Positions 1 to 10,032 of a stretch of DNA of 64,000 nucleotides are shown here, piece after piece. Numbering within the stretch: the stretch's first letter is position 1; every line of letters starts with the position of its first letter. This DNA comes from Thermaerobacter subterraneus DSM 13965 (lineage in GTDB: Bacteria > Bacillota > Sulfobacillia > Thermaerobacterales > Thermaerobacteraceae): positions 324,840 to 388,839 of the forward strand of contig NZ_JH976535.1 of assembly GCF_000183545.2 (NCBI RefSeq), written 5' to 3'. The translations under genes and the position numbers were made by a program. The notes beneath the pieces were generated by a model. It saw only the letters and a list, made by a program, of their open reading frames with translations. It made no database searches and had not been told where the DNA came from.

Positions 1-1
1 T

Positions 2-1234
2 CTGGCCGGTGGCGCAGACGATACTGCACTCGGTGCTGCAGGTGGTGCTGCTCCCGGTGGTGGGGACGGCGCCGGCCCTGGTGCTGCGGGCGGCGAGGCC
101 TCCGGCGGGGGCGATTCCGGTGCCCCGGCCGCGGGCGGCAGCGGGGAGGAGCCCGATCTCTGGCAGGCCCTGGGCGAGCGCCTGTGGGGCTGGCGCGCCG
201 TCCTGCGTGCGGTGTGGCCGGGTTCGCCCGCCGGTGAAGGCGAGGGCGCGGGGGATGCCGGCGCGGGTGCGGGCGACGCCGGCCAGCTGGGCCGCCGCTT
301 GGCTTACCTGCTGGTCGAGAAGGCCAGCGGCGTCCGGCTGGACGAGCCCCTTACCCTGGTGGCCGCCCAGTTCCCCGGAGAGCACCATCTGGAACTCTTC
401 GAGGAAGAGGGCGGGCCGGTGGTCGGCCGGCTGGCGCCCCCCGACGTGCTGGCCGGCGGCCTGCCCCGCTTCCGCCCGCCGGCGCCGGCCCAGGACGGCG
501 GGGAGGTGGCAGTCACCGGCGACCGGCCGCGGGTGCTGATCTACCACACCCACACCAGCGAGGCGTACGTGGGCGCCGTACCGGCGGGGGCCGGGTTCGA
601 CCCGGCGGTGGAGGCGTTTACCAGCGACCCCGGGGCCAGCGTGGTGGGGGCCGGGGCGGTGATCCAGCAGGTGCTGGAGGAGCACGGCATCGGCGCGGTC
701 CACCTGCGCCAGGTGTTCGACCGGGACGGCCAGCGGGTGACGCGCATCGGCAATTACCAGCGTTCCCTGGCGGCCCTGGCCGGCAGCAAGGAGGAACCCG
801 GCCTTTTGGACCGCTATCCCACGGTCGACGTGGTGCTGGACGTCCACCGCGACGGGATCCCGCGGGATTCGACCCTGGTGAAGGTGGGCGGGCGGCCGGC
901 CGCCGGCATCCTCTTCGTCGTGGGGACCGACCGCCGGTTGGAGCACCCCCACTGGAAGAAGAACTTCTGCTTCGTGCAGTGGATCGTGGCGGAGCTCAAC
1001 GCCCGCTACCCCGGCCTGGTCAAGGGCGTGCTGTTGTCGGACAACCGCTACAACCAGCATGTCCGGCCCGGTGCGGTGCTGGTGGAGATCGGCGGCTACG
1101 GCAACACGCCCGAGGAAGCGGACCGCAGCGCCCGGATGTTCGCCGAGGCGCTGGCGGCGGTCATCGAAGCGGGCAAGGTGCCCCAGGCGGACCGTCCCTT
1201 TCAGTGCCCGCCGGGGGTGGCGCCGCCCCGCTGA
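2..1234 (+). CDS. spoIIP: Stage II sporulation protein P (SpoIIP), 5' truncated by window edge
   Basis: SpoIIP is the membrane-bound N-acetylmuramoyl-L-alanine amidase/endopeptidase that, with SpoIID and SpoIIM, drives peptidoglycan remodelling during forespore engulfment. The reading frame is open from the first bases, so the membrane anchor lies outside the window. After a Gly/Ala/Glu-rich linker comes the amidase domain. Zinc-ligand and catalytic motifs are IYHTHTSEAY (from about 538), DVHRDG (about 838) and VLVEIGGYGNTPEEA near the C-terminus. SpoIIP normally follows gpr and precedes lepA; here a thioredoxin-fold gene sits between it and lepA. Family assignment is firm; the start cannot be seen. 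Confidence 0.93.
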   Translation: MAGGADDTALGAAGGAAPGGGDGAGPGAAGGEASGGGDSGAPAAGGSGEEPDLWQALGERLWGWRAVLRAVWPGSPAGEGEGAGDAGAGAGDAGQLGRRLAYLLVEKASGVRLDEPLTLVAAQFPGEHHLELFEEEGGPVVGRLAPPDVLAGGLPRFRPPAPAQDGGEVAVTGDRPRVLIYHTHTSEAYVGAVPAGAGFDPAVEAFTSDPGASVVGAGAVIQQVLEEHGIGAVHLRQVFDRDGQRVTRIGNYQRSLAALAGSKEEPGLLDRYPTVDVVLDVHRDGIPRDSTLVKVGGRPAAGILFVVGTDRRLEHPHWKKNFCFVQWIVAELNARYPGLVKGVLLSDNRYNQHVRPGAVLVEIGGYGNTPEEADRSARMFAEALAAVIEAGKVPQADRPFQCPPGVAPPR

Positions 1235-1409
1235 GGTCCGGCTCCGGGGGCCCGGTCCGGCGGGTCGCGGCGGGTCCGGGTGGAGCCCCGGGCGGGCCGG
1301 GCCGCGGGATGCGGGCGGTTCCGGGGGACCCGGGCCCGCCGGGCGGTGCCTCCGGGCCGGGGGTGGCCGGGCTTGTGACGGCGGGCCCTCGCCGGTATCC
1401 TCAACGGTA

Positions 1410-1447
1410 GCGGCAGTTCCCGGCCGGGGGCGGCCGGGAACTGCCGC
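1410..1447. repeat. Perfect 17-bp inverted repeat with 4-base loop
   Basis: GCGGCAGTTCCCGGCCG at 1410-1426 is repeated in exact reverse complement at 1431-1447, separated by GGGG. It ends 6 bases before the GAGGAGG ribosome binding site (1454-1460) of the downstream gene. No T-run follows, so it is not a textbook terminator. It could stabilise the spoIIP 3' end or form a structure just ahead of the next ribosome binding site. Confidence 0.75.
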
Positions 1448-1470
1448 CGGCGTGAGGAGGCGATGGGCCC

Positions 1471-2307
1471 GTGGCGATCCTCGCCGAGTCCCAGAGGCGG
1501 GCGGTGGCCGAGCGGCTGGCGGCGGTCGACGCTCCCGTGGAGCTTGAACTGTTCGTCCGCGATACCCGCCTGATCATCCCCGGCCGGGAGTGCCCGCGCT
1601 GCGAGGAGACGGTGCAGCTGCTGAAAGAGGTCTGTGCCCTCAGCCCCCGGCTGGCGCTTGTCGTGCGCGACCTCGACCGGGAGAGCGAGCGGGCTCGCCA
1701 CCTGGGCGTGGAGCGCACCCCCACCCTGGTGATCCACGGGCGGGCCGGCGGCCGCATCCGCTTCGTGGGGCCGCCCATGGGCTACGAGTTCGCCACCCTG
1801 CTGGAGGCGCTGGTGGAAGCAGGCCGCGGGGACGGCCATGGGGCGGCGCTCGGCGGCCCGGGCGGCGAGGACCGGGGCGGCACGGGCACCGAGGGCCGGG
1901 GCGAGCCGGGCGGCGAGGCCGCGGCTTCGGGCGGAGCCGCGGAGACCCAGGGCCCGGCGGAGGGCGGCCCCGGGGCGGGTTCCTCCGCGGCGGACGGGGT
2001 GCTGGACGCCCACCGCCTCGCCCTCCTGGAACAGGCTGAGGAAACGGTCCACCTGCGGGTGTTCTTCACCCCCACCTGACCCCATTGCCCGCGGGCCGTG
2101 CGCTCCGCCATGCAACTGGCCCTGGCCAGCCCCCGGGTGATCGCCGAGGCGGTGGAGGCCAGCTCGTTCCCGCAGCTGGCGCGCCAGTACCAGGTCTGGG
2201 CCGTACCCAAGACGGTGGTCAACGACCGGGTGGCCCTGGACGGGGCCGTGGGTGACGAGATGCTGTGGTCGGCGATTGCCCAGGCTCTGGGAATCCCGCC
2301 GGCCTGA
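1471..2307 (+). CDS. Two-domain thioredoxin-fold protein disulfide oxidoreductase with in-frame UGA (candidate selenoprotein)
   Basis: This resembles protein disulfide oxidoreductases (PDO, glutaredoxin-like), made of two tandem thioredoxin folds. Domain 1 has C41-P-R-C44 and a Thr-Pro cis-proline site (RTPTLVI). Domain 2 should open with a CxxC after LRVFFTPT; the codon at 2077-2079 is TGA, followed in the same frame by CCC CAT TGC, giving U203-P-H-C206. The frame stays open through the second cis-proline site (AVPKTVV) to TGA at 2305-2307, giving about 278 residues. The domains are joined by an unusually long Gly/Glu-rich linker (about residues 120-185). GTG 1471 is preceded by GAGGAGG at 1454-1460. 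TGA at a redox Cys position suggests selenocysteine; a TGC-to-TGA nonsense mutation is the alternative. SelA/B/C/D are not in this window. Confidence 0.72.
2093..2122 (+). promoter_or_regulatory. Candidate bacterial SECIS-like hairpin downstream of the UGA
   Basis: GGGCC at 2093-2097 pairs with GGCCC at 2118-2122, extended by a G-U pair (2098/2117) and TGC/GCA (2099-2101/2112-2114), leaving a 10-base apical loop. It begins 13 bases after the UGA at 2077-2079, about where bacterial SECIS elements lie. Hairpins are common in DNA this GC-rich, so this is suggestive only. Confidence 0.3.
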
Positions 2308-2431
2308 GCAGGCGGCGGGGTGCCGGGCCCGGGTCAAGGTGGGCGCCCGGGACCGGGCGTCCGGGGCCCGGTGAACGGCCCGGGCATTGCGCGCCATTCC
2401 GATTCCGCAAACGGCGAGGTCTCGGTGCAGG

Positions 2432-4270
2432 ATGAACCAGGCTGCCGGAGGGGGCCTCCAGGCCCGGATCCGCAACTTCTGCATCATCGCCCATATCGAT
2501 CACGGCAAGTCCACCCTGGCCGACCGGTTGCTGGAGCAAACCGGCACCATCAGCGAGCGGGAGCGCCGGGACCAGGTGCTGGACATGCTGGACCTGGAGC
2601 GGGAGCGGGGCATCACCATCAAGGCCCAGGCGGTCCGCATGTTCTACCGCGCCGCCGACGGCCAGGAATACACCCTGCACCTGATCGACACGCCGGGCCA
2701 TGTGGACTTCAGCTACGAGGTCTCCCGCGCCCTGGCGGCCTGCGAGGGCGCCATCCTGCTGGTCGACGCCACCCAGGGGGTGGAGGCCCAGACGGTCGCC
2801 AACCTCTACCTGGCGCTGGACGCCGGCCTGGTGCTGATCCCGGTGATCAACAAGATCGACCTGCCCGCGGCCCGGCCTGACGAGGTGCGCCAGCAGCTGG
2901 CCGACCTGGGCTTCGATCCCGGCGAGGTCCTCCTGGTGTCCGCCAAGGAAGGCACCGGCGTGGAAGCCTTGCTGGAGGCGGTGGTCCGGCGAATCCCGCC
3001 CCCGGCCGGCGATCCCGAGGCGCCCCTGCGGGCCCTGGTCTTCGACAGCCACTACGACCCCTACCGCGGCGTCATCGCCTACGTCCGGGTGCGGGACGGC
3101 CGGTTGCGCCCCGGCGACCGCATCCGCCTGATGGCCACGGGCACGGAGTTTGAAGTCGACCAGCTGGGCACCTTTCGGCCCATGCTGGTTCCCGTGGACG
3201 AGCTGGCCGCCGGGGAGGTGGGCTTCGTCGCCGCGGGCATCAAGAACGTGCGGGACTGCCGCGTGGGCGACACCATCACCCTGGTCGACCGCCCGGCGGC
3301 GGAGCCCCTGCCCGGCTACCAGCCCGCCAAGCCCATGGTCTTCACGGGCCTCTACCCCGTGGACCCCGGCGATTACGACCGGCTGCGGGAAGCGCTGGAG
3401 AAACTGCACCTCAACGACGCGGCACTGGTGTTCGAGCCGGAGACCTCCGAGGCCCTGGGCTTCGGCTTCCGCTGCGGGTTCCTCGGCCTGCTGCACATGG
3501 AGATCGTCCAGGAGCGCCTGGAGCGCGAGTACGACCTGGACCTGATCACCACCGCGCCCAGCGTGGTCTACCGGATCCGCCTGCGGGACGGGAGCGAGGT
3601 CGAGATCCAGAACCCGGCCGACCTGCCGCCCCGCGACCGGATCGAGGCGTTCCTGGAGCCCTACGTGCGGGCCTCCATCTTCACGCCGAAGGACTACGTG
3701 GGCTCCATCATGGAGCTCTGCCAGGAGCGCCGGGGCGAGTTCGTCAACATGGAATACCTGGACCCGCGGCGGGTCCGCCTGGAGTACCTCATGCCCCTGG
3801 CGGAGATCATGTACGACTTCTTCGACCAGATGAAATCGCGCTCCAAGGGCTACGCCACCCTGGACTACCAGCTGGAGGGGTACCGGGAGTCGGACCTGGT
3901 GCGGCTGGACGTGCTGGTGGCGGGGGAACTGGTGGACGCCCTGTCGGTCATCGTCCACCGGGACAAGGCCTACGCCCGCGGCCGCGCCCTGGTGGAGCGG
4001 CTCAAGGAGCTGATCCCGCGCCAGCTCTTCGAGGTACCCATCCAGGCGGCGGTGGGTTCGCGGGTCATCGCCCGGGAGACCATCCGCGCCCTGAAGAAGA
4101 ACGTGCTGGCCAAGTGCTACGGCGGTGACGTGACCCGGAAGCGGAAACTTTTGGAGAAGCAGAAGGAAGGCAAGAAGCGCATGAAGCAGGTGGGCCGGGT
4201 GGAGATCCCCCAGGAGGCCTTCATGGCCGTGCTGCGGGTGGACGAGCCCCGGGGAGGCGGGGGCAGGTGA
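2432..4270 (+). CDS. lepA: Elongation factor 4 (LepA)
   Basis: LepA/EF4 is a translational GTPase that acts on ribosomes during initiation and back-translocation. The G domain starts at once with [17 protein letters not shown] (P-loop AHIDHGKS), then the switch region [20 protein letters not shown] and NKIDLPA. Domain II, an EF-G-like domain III/V pair and the LepA-specific C-terminal domain ending in [17 protein letters not shown] follow. At 612 residues the length is normal. ATG 2432 is chosen because the family starts a few residues before [11 protein letters not shown]; an in-frame start at 2387 would add 15 unlikely residues. The next gene overlaps its stop codon, suggesting co-transcription. 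Confidence 0.96.
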   Translation: MNQAAGGGLQARIRNFCIIAHIDHGKSTLADRLLEQTGTISERERRDQVLDMLDLERERGITIKAQAVRMFYRAADGQEYTLHLIDTPGHVDFSYEVSRALAACEGAILLVDATQGVEAQTVANLYLALDAGLVLIPVINKIDLPAARPDEVRQQLADLGFDPGEVLLVSAKEGTGVEALLEAVVRRIPPPAGDPEAPLRALVFDSHYDPYRGVIAYVRVRDGRLRPGDRIRLMATGTEFEVDQLGTFRPMLVPVDELAAGEVGFVAAGIKNVRDCRVGDTITLVDRPAAEPLPGYQPAKPMVFTGLYPVDPGDYDRLREALEKLHLNDAALVFEPETSEALGFGFRCGFLGLLHMEIVQERLEREYDLDLITTAPSVVYRIRLRDGSEVEIQNPADLPPRDRIEAFLEPYVRASIFTPKDYVGSIMELCQERRGEFVNMEYLDPRRVRLEYLMPLAEIMYDFFDQMKSRSKGYATLDYQLEGYRESDLVRLDVLVAGELVDALSVIVHRDKAYARGRALVERLKELIPRQLFEVPIQAAVGSRVIARETIRALKKNVLAKCYGGDVTRKRKLLEKQKEGKKRMKQVGRVEIPQEAFMAVLRVDEPRGGGGR

Positions 4271-5715
4271 TGCGGCCGGTCGCCGCCGGCGACAAGGTCG
4301 GGGCGCCGGCCGGGTCCGCAGGGCCGGTGCCAGGCGTGAGCCAAGGGCCGGCGGCGGGGACCGGCGGCTCGCCTGCGGGGGGCGGCCCTTCAGGCCCTGG
4401 CGGGTCCACCGCCCCCGGCATCCGGACGAACCCGGCCCGCAGCCCGTCCCCGCCGGCCGGTGAGGCCCGGCGCGGGGCCGGTGCTGGCGCCGGGACCCCG
4501 GCCCCCGCGGCCGCCCGCCTGGATCCGGACCCGCCCGGGGCCGGGACCTGGCCCGATTGGGATGCCGGACCCGCCCTCTACATCCACGTCCCCTACTGCC
4601 GCCAGCGGTGCTACTACTGCGATTTCAACACCTACCTGCTCGACCCCGAAGGCAAGCGCCGCTACCTGGCCGCCCTGGAGCGGGAACTCGACCTGCTGGC
4701 GGCCGATCCCGGCCTGACCCGGCCCCTGGTCTCGGTCTTCGTAGGCGGCGGCACGCCGTCCCTCCTGGAGCCCGCCGAACTGGAGCGGCTGCTGGAGGCG
4801 GTGCACCGCCGCTTCGCCCTGGCCCCCGGGGCGGAGATCACCGTGGAGTGCAATCCCGGCACGCTGGACGAAGGCCGGTTGCGGGCCCTGCGCGGGGGCG
4901 GGGTCACCCGGCTGAGCCTGGGGCTGCAGGCGGTGCAGGACGAGCTGCTCCAGGCCATCGGCCGGGACCATACCTGGGCGGATTTTCAGGCCACGTACGA
5001 GCGGGTGCGCCGGGCCGGGTTCGACAACGTGAACGTCGACTTGATCTTCGGCCTGCCCGGGCAAACCCTGGCCCAGTGGGAGGAATCCCTCCGGGCCGTG
5101 GTGGCGCTGGAGCCCGAGCACGTCTCCTGCTACGGCCTGGAGCTGCACCCGGGCACGCCCTTCCACCGCCGGTGGGAGGCCGGCCTTCTGGACCTGCCGG
5201 GGGAGGACGCGGAGCGGGCCATGTTCGACCGGGCGTACGAGGTGCTAGGCGCGGCCGGGTTCGTCCGGTACGAGATCTCGAACTTCGCCCGGCCCGGGCG
5301 GGAGTCGGTCCACAACCGGGTCTACTGGCTGAACGGCTCCTACCTGGGGGCGGGGCCCGGCGCCTGGTCTTGCTGGCAGGGGGAGCGGCGGCGCAACCGG
5401 CTGCACCCCCTGGCCTACGCCGCCAGCCTGGAGCAAGGCGAGCCGGCCGTGGACCTGCGAGAACCCGTCGGCCGGCGCCAGGCGATGGAGGAGACCATGA
5501 TCCTGGGCCTGCGCCTGGCCGAGGGGGTTGAGGAGGCTCGCTTCGCCCGGCGGTTCGGCCTGACCCCGGCGGAAGCCTTCCCGGAGGCGGTGGCCCGGCT
5601 GCTGGCCGGGGGCTGGCTCCTGCGGGAGGCAGGGTACCTGCGCCTCAGCCTTCAAGCGGTGCCCGTGGCCAACAGCGTGCTGGCCGAGTTCGTCGGCGCG
5701 GACCCGTCCCGTTGA
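4270..5715 (+). CDS. hemW: Radical SAM heme chaperone HemW (coproporphyrinogen III oxidase-like)
   Basis: HemW is a cytoplasmic radical-SAM relative of HemN that inserts heme into target proteins. The 4Fe-4S motif C-x3-C-x2-C is in HVPYCRQRCYYCDFN (cysteine codons at 4597, 4609 and 4618), followed by VFVGGGTPSLL, ECNPGTLD, and the family's VDLIFGLPGQT and C-terminal HNRVYWLNGSYLGAGPGA segments. It lacks the extra N-terminal features of true HemN. The first roughly 90 residues are Pro/Gly/Ala-rich and unlike the family, so the true start may lie further in. ATG 4270 overlaps the lepA stop (TGATG), implying translational coupling; GTG 4267 is an alternative. Confidence 0.9.
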   Translation: MRPVAAGDKVGAPAGSAGPVPGVSQGPAAGTGGSPAGGGPSGPGGSTAPGIRTNPARSPSPPAGEARRGAGAGAGTPAPAAARLDPDPPGAGTWPDWDAGPALYIHVPYCRQRCYYCDFNTYLLDPEGKRRYLAALERELDLLAADPGLTRPLVSVFVGGGTPSLLEPAELERLLEAVHRRFALAPGAEITVECNPGTLDEGRLRALRGGGVTRLSLGLQAVQDELLQAIGRDHTWADFQATYERVRRAGFDNVNVDLIFGLPGQTLAQWEESLRAVVALEPEHVSCYGLELHPGTPFHRRWEAGLLDLPGEDAERAMFDRAYEVLGAAGFVRYEISNFARPGRESVHNRVYWLNGSYLGAGPGAWSCWQGERRRNRLHPLAYAASLEQGEPAVDLREPVGRRQAMEETMILGLRLAEGVEEARFARRFGLTPAEAFPEAVARLLAGGWLLREAGYLRLSLQAVPVANSVLAEFVGADPSR

Positions 5716-5740
5716 CGGCCGGCGCCGCCGGTGCTACCTT
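5712..5740 (+). promoter_or_regulatory. Sigma-A-type promoter of the hrcA-grpE-dnaK-dnaJ operon
   Basis: TTGACG (5712-5717) and TACCTT (5735-5740) are separated by exactly 17 bases. The -35 box contains the hemW stop codon TGA (5713-5715), so the heat-shock promoter begins inside the end of the preceding gene. The CIRCE operator lies 13 bases downstream, where HrcA binding would block transcription. The remaining leader, 5781-6074, is about 290 bases of GC-rich noncoding sequence in which I see no further element. Confidence 0.72.
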
Positions 5741-5753
5741 GTTAAGAGGATCA

Positions 5754-5780
5754 TTAGCACTCTCTGATATTGAGTGCTAA
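5754..5780 (+). promoter_or_regulatory. CIRCE operator (HrcA binding site)
   Basis: Exact consensus TTAGCACTC - 9 bases - GAGTGCTAA: left arm 5754-5762, spacer 5763-5771, right arm 5772-5780. HrcA binds CIRCE and represses the hrcA/dnaK operon until heat or misfolded protein diverts GroE. Its AT-rich sequence stands out in the surrounding GC-rich DNA. Confidence 0.98.
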
Positions 5781-6074
5781 CCGGCCCGCATCCGGGCGCC
5801 GGCTCCGGGTCCGTGAGACCGCCGGGCAGGCGGCAGCCGGCTCCGGCAGCGGGCGTCGACTCGGTCTCCGGAGAGGGCCCACCGGGCGGCCCGGGTCGAG
5901 GTCGCCGGTCCGGCCATGGGTGCTGGGCCGTACCGGCCACGGCTGCCGGCCTGCAGCCTGCCGCCCTTTTGGCCCCGGCAAGCCCCGGGCTGGAAGGGTC
6001 CCGGGTCCGCCGGCTTGCGGCAGGTGCAGGTACCCGGTGGGGAAGCGGGGTCCGGAGCCGAGGGGGGAATCACC

Positions 6075-7097
6075 ATGGACCGGCGCAAGCAGCAGGTCCT
6101 CAAAGCGGTGGTGGAAGACTACGTCGACACGGCGGAACCCGTGGGCTCCCGGACCCTGGCCCGCAAGTACGGGCTGGGGGTGAGCCCGGCCACCATCCGC
6201 AACGAGATGGCGGATCTGGAGGAGATGGGTTTCCTCGAGCAACCCCACACCTCGGCCGGGCGCATCCCGTCGGACCGCGGGTACCGCTTCTTCGTCGACA
6301 TGCTGATGGAGGCCGTGGTCCCGCCGCCGGAGCTGGTCGAACGCCTGCGCCGGCTTTACGCCGAGCGGGTCGACCAGGTGGGCCGCCTGCTGCGGCAGAC
6401 GGCCCAGGTCCTCAGCGAGGCCACGGACTGCCTGGCCCTGGTGGAGGCTCCGCGGGTGGAGCCCGTGACCTTCCGGCACCTGCAGGTGCTCCCCCTCAGC
6501 GAGCGGCGCGCGGTGCTGGTCCTGGTGACCGACGAGGGGCTGGTCCAGCAGCGGCTGGTGGAGCTGCCCGAACCCGCCAGCGAGGCGGACCTGCAGCGCA
6601 TCTCGGCGGCCCTGACCCGGCGCCTGGCCGGCCTGACCCTGGACCGGGTGGGGCACACGGTGCTGCGGGAGCTCTACGACGAGCTGGCGGCCTGCGGGGC
6701 GCTGCTGGAGGTGGCGCTGGAGGCCTTGCGGCCTTCGGCCTCGGACGACGACCACCCGGTCTTCGTCATGGGCACGCGCCGCCTGTTCCGCCAGCCGGAG
6801 TTCCAGGACCTGGAGCGGGCCCAGGCCGTGCTGGGTCTGGTGGAGCGGCAGGAGCTGGTTCGGGACCTGCTGGGCCGGCAGGGGAACGACGAGCTGGTCA
6901 TCACCATCGGACACGAGAACCCGTACCCCGATCTGTACGACTGCAGCGTGGTCAGCGCCACGTACCGTCTTGGTGGCGAGGTGGCCGGTCGCATTGCCGT
7001 GCTCGGCCCCAAGCGGATGCACTACCCCCGGATCACCAGCTTGATGGAGCTGCTGGCCCAGCTGCTGACCGAAGCCCTCGAGCGGTCGGTTCGGTGA
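6075..7097 (+). CDS. hrcA: Heat-inducible transcription repressor HrcA
   Basis: HrcA is the dimeric repressor of the CIRCE regulon. The N-terminal winged helix is seen in MDRRKQQVLKAVVEDYVDTA, then VGSRTLARKYGLGVSPATIR, and the hallmark LEEMGFLEQPHTSAGRIPSD. The GAF-like effector domain and C-terminal dimerisation segment (ISYRLGG-like SATYRLGGEVAGRIAVLGP) follow. It is 340 residues, normal for the family. ATG 6075 matches the conserved N-terminus; the open frame extends upstream to 5916, but those residues are not HrcA-like. It is autoregulated through the CIRCE upstream. A terminator-like hairpin follows the gene. Confidence 0.97.
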   Translation: MDRRKQQVLKAVVEDYVDTAEPVGSRTLARKYGLGVSPATIRNEMADLEEMGFLEQPHTSAGRIPSDRGYRFFVDMLMEAVVPPPELVERLRRLYAERVDQVGRLLRQTAQVLSEATDCLALVEAPRVEPVTFRHLQVLPLSERRAVLVLVTDEGLVQQRLVELPEPASEADLQRISAALTRRLAGLTLDRVGHTVLRELYDELAACGALLEVALEALRPSASDDDHPVFVMGTRRLFRQPEFQDLERAQAVLGLVERQELVRDLLGRQGNDELVITIGHENPYPDLYDCSVVSATYRLGGEVAGRIAVLGPKRMHYPRITSLMELLAQLLTEALERSVR

Positions 7098-7127
7098 CCG
7101 GGCCCGCCGCCGGACGGGAAAGCTTGT

Positions 7128-7155
7128 CCCTGCCAGCCGGTGGCGGGGCTTTTTT
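7128..7155 (+). terminator. Rho-independent terminator or attenuator between hrcA and grpE
   Basis: CCCTGCCA (7128-7135) pairs with TGGCGGGG (7141-7148) around a GCCGG loop, including one G-U pair, and is followed by C and six Ts (7150-7155). It lies inside the heat-shock operon, 52 bases ahead of the grpE start, so it probably reduces read-through or stabilises a processed hrcA 3' end. Confidence 0.8.
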
Positions 7156-7206
7156 GTCCGGGAGCCGGGACGGGTGCGGGGCGCTGGGAAGGAGGCAGGG
7201 CCCATC

Positions 7207-7890
7207 GTGACGGGTGAGGCGGTGACGAATACTCCAGGGGGCGCGGTGCCGGAAGGGTCCGGTGAATCCGGCCCCGGCTCCGGGGACGAACCGGCAGGGG
7301 ACCTGGGTGCGGCCCAGGCGGCCCTGGCCGATGCGCGGCGCCAGCTGGATCAGGCCCGGGCGGAAGCCGAGGCGGCGCGGGCCGAGGCCGCTGCCGCCCG
7401 GGCGGAGGCCGAGGCGGCCCGGCGGCAGGCCCAGGAGACCCTGGATCAGCTGCGCCGGCTGCAGGCCGATTTCACCAACTACCGCCGGCGCATGATGGAA
7501 GAGCAGTCCCGGTGGCGGCAGGAGGCGGAGGCCGAGCTGGCCCGCGCGCTGCTGCCGGTGGTCGACAACCTGGAGCGGGCCCTGGCGGCCGCCGGCGAGG
7601 ACGACCACCCGGTGGTGCAGGGGGTCGCCATGGTCCACCGGCAGTTCCTCGAGGTGCTGCGCCAGGCCGGGGTGGAACCCATCGCGGCCCAGGGGCAGCC
7701 CTTCGACCCCTACCGGCACGAGGCGGTGGCGCGGGAGGAAACGGCCGAGCATCCCGACGGGACCGTCATCGAAGTGTTCCAGAAGGGCTACCTGTACCGG
7801 GGACGAACGCTGCGCCCGGCCATGGTGAAGGTGGCCGTGGCGCCGCCGGAGGCCGCCCCGGGCGAGGGGACGGCCGGTTCGTCCGGATGA
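7207..7890 (+). CDS. grpE: Nucleotide exchange factor GrpE
   Basis: GrpE releases ADP from DnaK. After a low-complexity N-terminus comes a long Ala/Glu/Arg coiled coil (about residues 30-95, rich in [20 protein letters not shown]-type repeats). The conserved core follows: [24 protein letters not shown], and [20 protein letters not shown], then [28 protein letters not shown] 7207 is chosen because AAGGAGG at 7189-7195 is correctly spaced for it and would lie inside the coding region if GTG 7174 were used. It belongs to the CIRCE-controlled operon. Confidence 0.95.
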   Translation: MTGEAVTNTPGGAVPEGSGESGPGSGDEPAGDLGAAQAALADARRQLDQARAEAEAARAEAAAARAEAEAARRQAQETLDQLRRLQADFTNYRRRMMEEQSRWRQEAEAELARALLPVVDNLERALAAAGEDDHPVVQGVAMVHRQFLEVLRQAGVEPIAAQGQPFDPYRHEAVAREETAEHPDGTVIEVFQKGYLYRGRTLRPAMVKVAVAPPEAAPGEGTAGSSG

Positions 7891-7942
7891 ACCGGAGCCG
7901 GCGCACCGGCCGCAGGTTGAGTGCTGGAGGAGGCGACGCGAC

Positions 7943-9889
<1,947 letters not shown>

Positions 9890-10032
9890 GCAGCCGCCGG
9901 GGGTCGCTGCAGCCGGTTCTCGCCCCGGACCATGGAGCCGGCCGGGGGCCGGGCTGGGGTAGGGGCGGTTCGGCCGCCCGGCCGGCCGGGGCACCGGCCC
10001 GGGCGCCTGCCCGGTGAGGGAGGAGGTGCGGC

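Noticed and set aside
2077-2079. Reading the TGA as a true stop, with a second gene starting at the ATG at 2110
   Set aside because: The downstream frame continues in phase and starts in the middle of a thioredoxin fold with no ribosome binding site; the split would separate the CxxC. A recent nonsense mutation remains possible.
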